This document shows, piece by piece, positions 6,818 through 9,007 of a DNA stretch of 9,007 bases; position 1 is the first letter of the stretch, and every line of letters begins with the position of its first letter. The notes below the pieces were generated by a model. It worked only from the letters and a program-made list of their open reading frames with translations. It did not search any database and had not been told where the DNA came from. Source of the stretch: Gammaproteobacteria bacterium (lineage in GTDB: Bacteria; Pseudomonadota; Gammaproteobacteria; Pseudomonadales; Porticoccaceae); contig SBGI01000317.1 in the NCBI GenBank assembly GCA_006227015.1, forward strand, positions 1-9,007. The letters are read 5' to 3'. Both the position numbers and the translations under genes were made by a program.

Positions 6818-7288
6818 CTACTGGGGCAGCTTGTCCTGGTGTGACGTATGCAGAACCTCAATCATAATATCTTCCGCTTCCATCCGGGCACTCAATGATT
6901 CACCCAGTGAAGACAGGTCCACGCTCAGCGTAGTCAGGTCATCGGTTTCGAGGTATTTGTCATTGAAGTCAAGAATGAGCTCTGTGGTGGCATCAATGGT
7001 TTTCAACAGGTTGTTGGCTGCACTCAGGGCATCGCCGTCTTCGAAGTCCTTACCTTCACGCACCAGTTGGTCGTAGATTTCGAAATGACCGGCCGAGGTA
7101 TAGTCGACGAGAATTTCGCAAAATGCTTTTACCTTGTGGCGGTGTGTGAGGTCGTCACTGTTAAAAGTGCGGATGTCGCCGAGACTGCAGAAGCGCACCA
7201 GCATATCCTGGCGCTCCTGTAACCATTGGTCTATCAGGTGGCTGACACCACCCCAACGTTCTTGTGCGGACTTACAATCTTCAAGCAT
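6818..7288 (-). CDS. rsd: Rsd/AlgQ family anti-sigma-70 regulator
   Basis: Rsd/AlgQ proteins bind region 4 of the housekeeping sigma-70, sequester it, and so favour alternative sigma factors, chiefly in stationary phase. In Pseudomonas, AlgQ also affects alginate and siderophore genes. The 156-residue product is cytoplasmic, helical and of normal length. The N-terminus MLEDCKSAQERWGGVSHLID (residues 1-20), the core FCEILVDYTSAGHFEIYDQL (56-75) and the C-terminal LGESLSARMEAED...IEVLHTSH are near-diagnostic for the family. The ATG at 7288 has only a weak purine-rich ribosome site (AGCAGCAG upstream). It follows the LrgB-like gene by 96 bases, with a good sigma-70-type promoter and a 12-bp palindrome in that gap, so it is probably transcribed independently as well as by read-through. 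It ends at the shared terminator at 6753-6783. Confidence 0.95.
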   Translation of the reverse strand: MLEDCKSAQERWGGVSHLIDQWLQERQDMLVRFCSLGDIRTFNSDDLTHRHKVKAFCEILVDYTSAGHFEIYDQLVREGKDFEDGDALSAANNLLKTIDATTELILDFNDKYLETDDLTTLSVDLSSLGESLSARMEAEDIMIEVLHTSHQDKLPQ

Positions 7289-7309
7289 AAACTGCTGCTT
7301 TTGTTGTTA

Positions 7310-7321
7310 TTGGTCGACCAA
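7310..7321. promoter_or_regulatory. 12-bp perfect palindrome TTGGTCGACCAA, possible operator of rsd
   Basis: TTGGTCGACCAA is fully self-complementary and covers the predicted start point, touching the -10 of the rsd promoter. This position would suit a repressor. It is short, and no known regulator is recognised. Confidence 0.35.
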
Positions 7322-7349
7322 GCATAGGGAAACAGGCGGTGGCTGGCAA
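7321..7349 (-). promoter_or_regulatory. Likely sigma-70 promoter of rsd
   Basis: On the minus strand TTGCCA (7349-7344; 5 of 6 to the -35 consensus) is followed after 17 bases by TATGCT (7326-7321; 4 of 6 to the -10). Initiation near 7314 would leave a leader of about 26 bases before rsd. Confidence 0.55.
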
Positions 7350-7384
7350 GCGCCCGGAAAAGAGGCCTTCTTTTTGTTTTGGCG

Positions 7385-8089
7385 CTAAACCCACCAGAGG
7401 ATAAGCCAGGGGAGTATCAAAGCGGTGAGAGCTCCGGTCATACCCAGTCCGAGGCTGGAAAATGCGCCACAACGGGAACTGATTTCGAAGGCACGAGTGG
7501 TGCCGACTCCGTGGGCACAGATGCCGGTGACAAAGCCGATCACGCGGTCATCGCGGATACCGAGTTTGCTGAACAGGAGTGGGCCTAGAATGGCGCCGAT
7601 CACGCCGGTAAAGACGACGACTCCGGCCGTCAAACCGGGTAGCCCACCCACCTTTTCAGCAATGCCCAGAGCGATGGGGGTGGTCACTGATTTGGGTGCC
7701 AGTGACACCAGTGTTTCTGTGTTGCCTCCGAGCAGCCAGGCAATGCCCAGTGCACTGACGACAGCAAAGCTGGCTCCGAACAGCAGCGTGGACAGCAGGG
7801 GGCGTGCCAGGCGACGAATATGGTGGAATTGTTGATGCAGGGGTATTGCCAGCGCCACTGTCGCGGTGCCGAGCAAATAAAAGAACGGGCTGTTGGCCTG
7901 TCGATAGTGTGAATAGCTGACCCCGGTCAATAACAGTACACCCGTCACCAGTAGGGGGCCGACCACCAGGGGGTGGAGCAGTGCCTGTATGGCTGGGCGG
8001 GCATGAGAGGCGCGGTACAGGGTAAACGCTATGAAAAATGCTGCACCAGTCAGTGCAAACAGGGCCAATGTAGTGAGCACGGAGGTCAT
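7385..8089 (-). CDS. LrgB/CidB family membrane protein
   Basis: This 234-residue polytopic inner-membrane protein has about six to eight hydrophobic segments. Family hallmarks are visible: GTATVALAIPLHQQ (residues 74-87), KSVTTPIALGIAEKVGG (133-149), TAGVVVFTGVIGAILGP (154-170), AHGVGTTRAFE (192-202) and the terminal GAFSSLGLGMTGALTALILP (208-227). LrgB/CidB proteins work with a small LrgA/CidA partner. In Gram-positives they have been tied to murein hydrolase control and cell lysis, and some homologues export pyruvate or related small metabolites (plant PLGG1 carries glycolate/glycerate). Which applies here is unknown. The ATG at 8089 overlaps the stop of the LrgA-like gene by four bases (ATGA), so the pair is translationally coupled. 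No strong terminator follows; an AT-rich weak hairpin at about 7361-7377 is the best candidate. Confidence 0.92.
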   Translation of the reverse strand: MTSVLTTLALFALTGAAFFIAFTLYRASHARPAIQALLHPLVVGPLLVTGVLLLTGVSYSHYRQANSPFFYLLGTATVALAIPLHQQFHHIRRLARPLLSTLLFGASFAVVSALGIAWLLGGNTETLVSLAPKSVTTPIALGIAEKVGGLPGLTAGVVVFTGVIGAILGPLLFSKLGIRDDRVIGFVTGICAHGVGTTRAFEISSRCGAFSSLGLGMTGALTALILPWLILWWV

Positions 8090-8442
8090 TGGCTGTCACC
8101 GTCAGGATCAGGCATCAGTCGGTGCATGAGGTAGCCTGCTGCAGCCATGGTTAAAAGCGTGCCCAGAAACATGGCGCCAATGATTGGTAGCCATTGATCG
8201 GTCGTGATGTCCGGTAAAAAAAACAGCCCGGTACAGGCGGGTAGAAACATCAGCGATAGCCAGCGGATCATGAAATGTCCCGTTTCACCCAGCCATTCTG
8301 GGGTCTCTGTGCCCGTGAATTGCAGTGTTGCAAACAGCAGCACCATGCCAATTACCGGTCCGGGTATGGGCATATCGCTCAGGTAGACGATGGCCTCGCC
8401 GATGCCCTGAAAGCAAACCAGCGTGGCAAGGCCTCGCAACAT
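8086..8442 (-). CDS. LrgA/CidA family holin-like membrane protein
   Basis: This 118-residue inner-membrane protein has four predicted helices (about residues 5-22, 27-44, 58-76 and 84-106) and a short acidic tail. The pattern IPGPVIGMVLLF at 25-36 and the LSLMFLPACTGLFF stretch at 63-76 are typical of LrgA/CidA proteins. These resemble phage holins in topology and act with LrgB/CidB. I chose the ATG at 8442 because family proteins begin just before the FQGIGEAIVYL helix. The frame is open further upstream to 8541, but that part would overlap the dsbB coding sequence and looks hydrophilic. The ATG is only two bases after the dsbB stop (TGA AC ATG), and the stop overlaps the LrgB-like start (ATGA), so dsbB-lrgA-lrgB is read as one tightly packed operon. 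Function is by family only. Confidence 0.9.
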   Translation of the reverse strand: MLRGLATLVCFQGIGEAIVYLSDMPIPGPVIGMVLLFATLQFTGTETPEWLGETGHFMIRWLSLMFLPACTGLFFLPDITTDQWLPIIGAMFLGTLLTMAAAGYLMHRLMPDPDGDSQ

Positions 8443-8444
8443 GT

Positions 8445-8921
8445 TCACGGCTTGCGAACAACCTGCCAGATACCCAGTGCGGCCAAACCAAGGAAACAGA
8501 TCAATGTCCAGCCGGGAATACTGAGTCCGAGAAAAGTCCACTGCACTTCGGCGCAGTTGCCATCACCGCGCAGCAGCATACCCACTGCCTGGTTAAAACT
8601 GAAAACATCGAACAGGTACTCAGCGGGTGGGCCACAGGCAGGTACCTGGTCCTCGGGCAGGCTCTGCAACCATAGTTGTTTGCCGGAAAAGAAGCTGCCA
8701 CTCAGGGCACTCAGCGCCGTCAGCGCACCGTAGATCCGCAGCCCCCGGTTGTGCAGAAACGCCAGCAGTGCAATACCCCCGGTGAGCATTACAAAAACCC
8801 GCTGGGTAATGCACAGATAGCAGGGCGTCAGTTCCATAACATGCTGCATATACAGGGCAACGAGTATCAGCGACAGGCAAGCGACAAACATCAGCAGAAA
8901 GACTTGTCTGGAAGAGGGCAT
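8445..8921 (-). CDS. dsbB: Disulfide bond formation protein DsbB
   Basis: DsbB is the inner-membrane quinone reductase that re-oxidises DsbA in the periplasm. From the ATG at 8921 it has 158 residues and four membrane helices (about 8-27, 39-57, 64-80 and 135-154). The first periplasmic loop carries the CYLC pair (Cys34, Cys37), followed by Arg41, at the position of the quinone-contacting arginine of E. coli DsbB. The second loop has the other essential pair, Cys96 and Cys123, with the usual long spacing. I chose ATG 8921 because AAGGA (8934-8930) lies 8 bases before it. TTG 8939 would add six residues; its TTGA overlap with the stop of an upstream minus-strand frame makes it a possible coupled start, but it has no ribosome site. 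The paralogue DsbH of Pseudomonas, also near algQ, cannot be excluded from the sequence alone. Confidence 0.93.
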   Translation of the reverse strand: MPSSRQVFLLMFVACLSLILVALYMQHVMELTPCYLCITQRVFVMLTGGIALLAFLHNRGLRIYGALTALSALSGSFFSGKQLWLQSLPEDQVPACGPPAEYLFDVFSFNQAVGMLLRGDGNCAEVQWTFLGLSIPGWTLICFLGLAALGIWQVVRKP

Positions 8922-8934
8922 AGTGAATTTCCTT
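8922..8934 (-). promoter_or_regulatory. Ribosome binding site deciding the dsbB start
   Basis: AAGGA on the minus strand (8934-8930) with 8-base spacing to ATG 8921 supports the shorter DsbB start over TTG 8939. Confidence 0.6.
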
Positions 8935-8935
8935 G

Positions 8936-9007
8936 TCAAAGTTGGTTCGATTCTAGACGTTGCTTTACCGAAAACTCAATCAGGCGGGGAAACAGCTGAT
9001 GGAACTC
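8936..9007 (-). CDS. 3' end of an unidentified gene (partial, tentative)
   Basis: A minus-strand frame is open from the window edge to TGA at 8938-8936, giving 23 visible residues (E-F-H-Q-L-F-P-R-L-I-E-F, then a basic stretch and E-S-N-Q-L). Its stop would fall 14 bases before the dsbB ATG, the spacing expected of an upstream operon member. The peptide is too short to identify. In Pseudomonas the gene before dsbH in the corresponding region is hemY, by memory, so that is one candidate, but nothing in these residues proves it. The frame could also be a chance opening. Confidence 0.3.
   Translation of the reverse strand, partial: EFHQLFPRLIEFSVKQRLESNQL
8950..8979 (-). promoter_or_regulatory. 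Possible sigma-70 promoter for the dsbB-lrgA-lrgB operon
   Basis: On the minus strand TTGAGT (8979-8974; 4 of 6) precedes TAGAAT (8955-8950; 5 of 6) with an 18-base spacer. Initiation near 8943 would leave about 22 bases before the dsbB ATG. If the frame entering from the right edge is a real gene, this promoter lies inside its 3' end. Confidence 0.35.

Noticed and set aside
7356..7380. Terminator for the LrgB-like gene (AAAAGA-GGCCT-TCTTTT)
   Set aside because: The stem is only 6 A/T-rich pairs, too weak to call with confidence.
7425..7835. 136-codon plus-strand open frame opposite the LrgB-like gene
   Set aside because: It is antisense to a conserved LrgB sequence; the Pro/Ser/Arg-rich translation is typical of a shadow.
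8275..8733. 152-codon plus-strand open frame opposite dsbB and the LrgA-like gene
   Set aside because: It lies antisense to two well-supported membrane protein genes and shows no family features.

Overview
The window reads as ordinary core chromosome of a gammaproteobacterium outside the enterics, probably in the broad Pseudomonadales/Cellvibrionales neighbourhood. The reasons are an FtsE-FtsX-RpoH order, a typical proteobacterial sigma-32 with its RpoH box, a TIGR02444 (DUF2390) protein, and an AlgQ/Rsd gene lying between an FKBP-type isomerase and a dsbB gene. From memory, that last arrangement resembles the algQ-dsbH region of Pseudomonas. Coding density is very high. I see no insertion sequence, integrase, CRISPR array, tRNA or rRNA.

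Layout. Plus strand, 1-2710: ftsE (only the first base of its start codon is missing), ftsX overlapping it, then rpoH behind a 101-bp gap holding a good sigma-E-like promoter, closed by a strong intrinsic terminator. Plus strand, 2732-3828: a small DUF423 membrane protein whose stop overlaps the start of trmB. Minus strand, 4658-3825: a tandem-domain universal stress protein (UspE-like), convergent with trmB; the two stop codons share one CTAG. Plus strand, 4775-6734: elbB, a TIGR02444/DUF2390 gene overlapping it by one base, and an FKBP-type peptidyl-prolyl isomerase lipoprotein. A bidirectional terminator (6753-6783) separates these from the minus-strand block. That block, in order of transcription, is the 3' end of an unidentified reading frame at the right edge, dsbB, an LrgA/CidA-like gene, an LrgB/CidB-like gene, and rsd/algQ with its own likely promoter.

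How the genes relate. FtsEX couples division to septal cell-wall hydrolysis. RpoH drives the heat-shock response, and the sigma-E-like site suggests envelope stress feeds into it. Rsd/AlgQ binds the housekeeping sigma-70 and so favours alternative sigma factors such as RpoH. DsbB re-oxidises DsbA, and the FKBP lipoprotein assists folding in the envelope. UspE and ElbB families are stress- or metabolite-damage-linked. LrgA/LrgB-type proteins are membrane partners tied to murein hydrolase control or small-metabolite export. The window is therefore rich in stress and envelope functions, but most of it is conserved housekeeping content. I did not find a convincing undescribed system. The most notable points are the predicted promoters, the lrgAB pair sitting between dsbB and rsd, and the stop-to-stop overlap of trmB and uspE.
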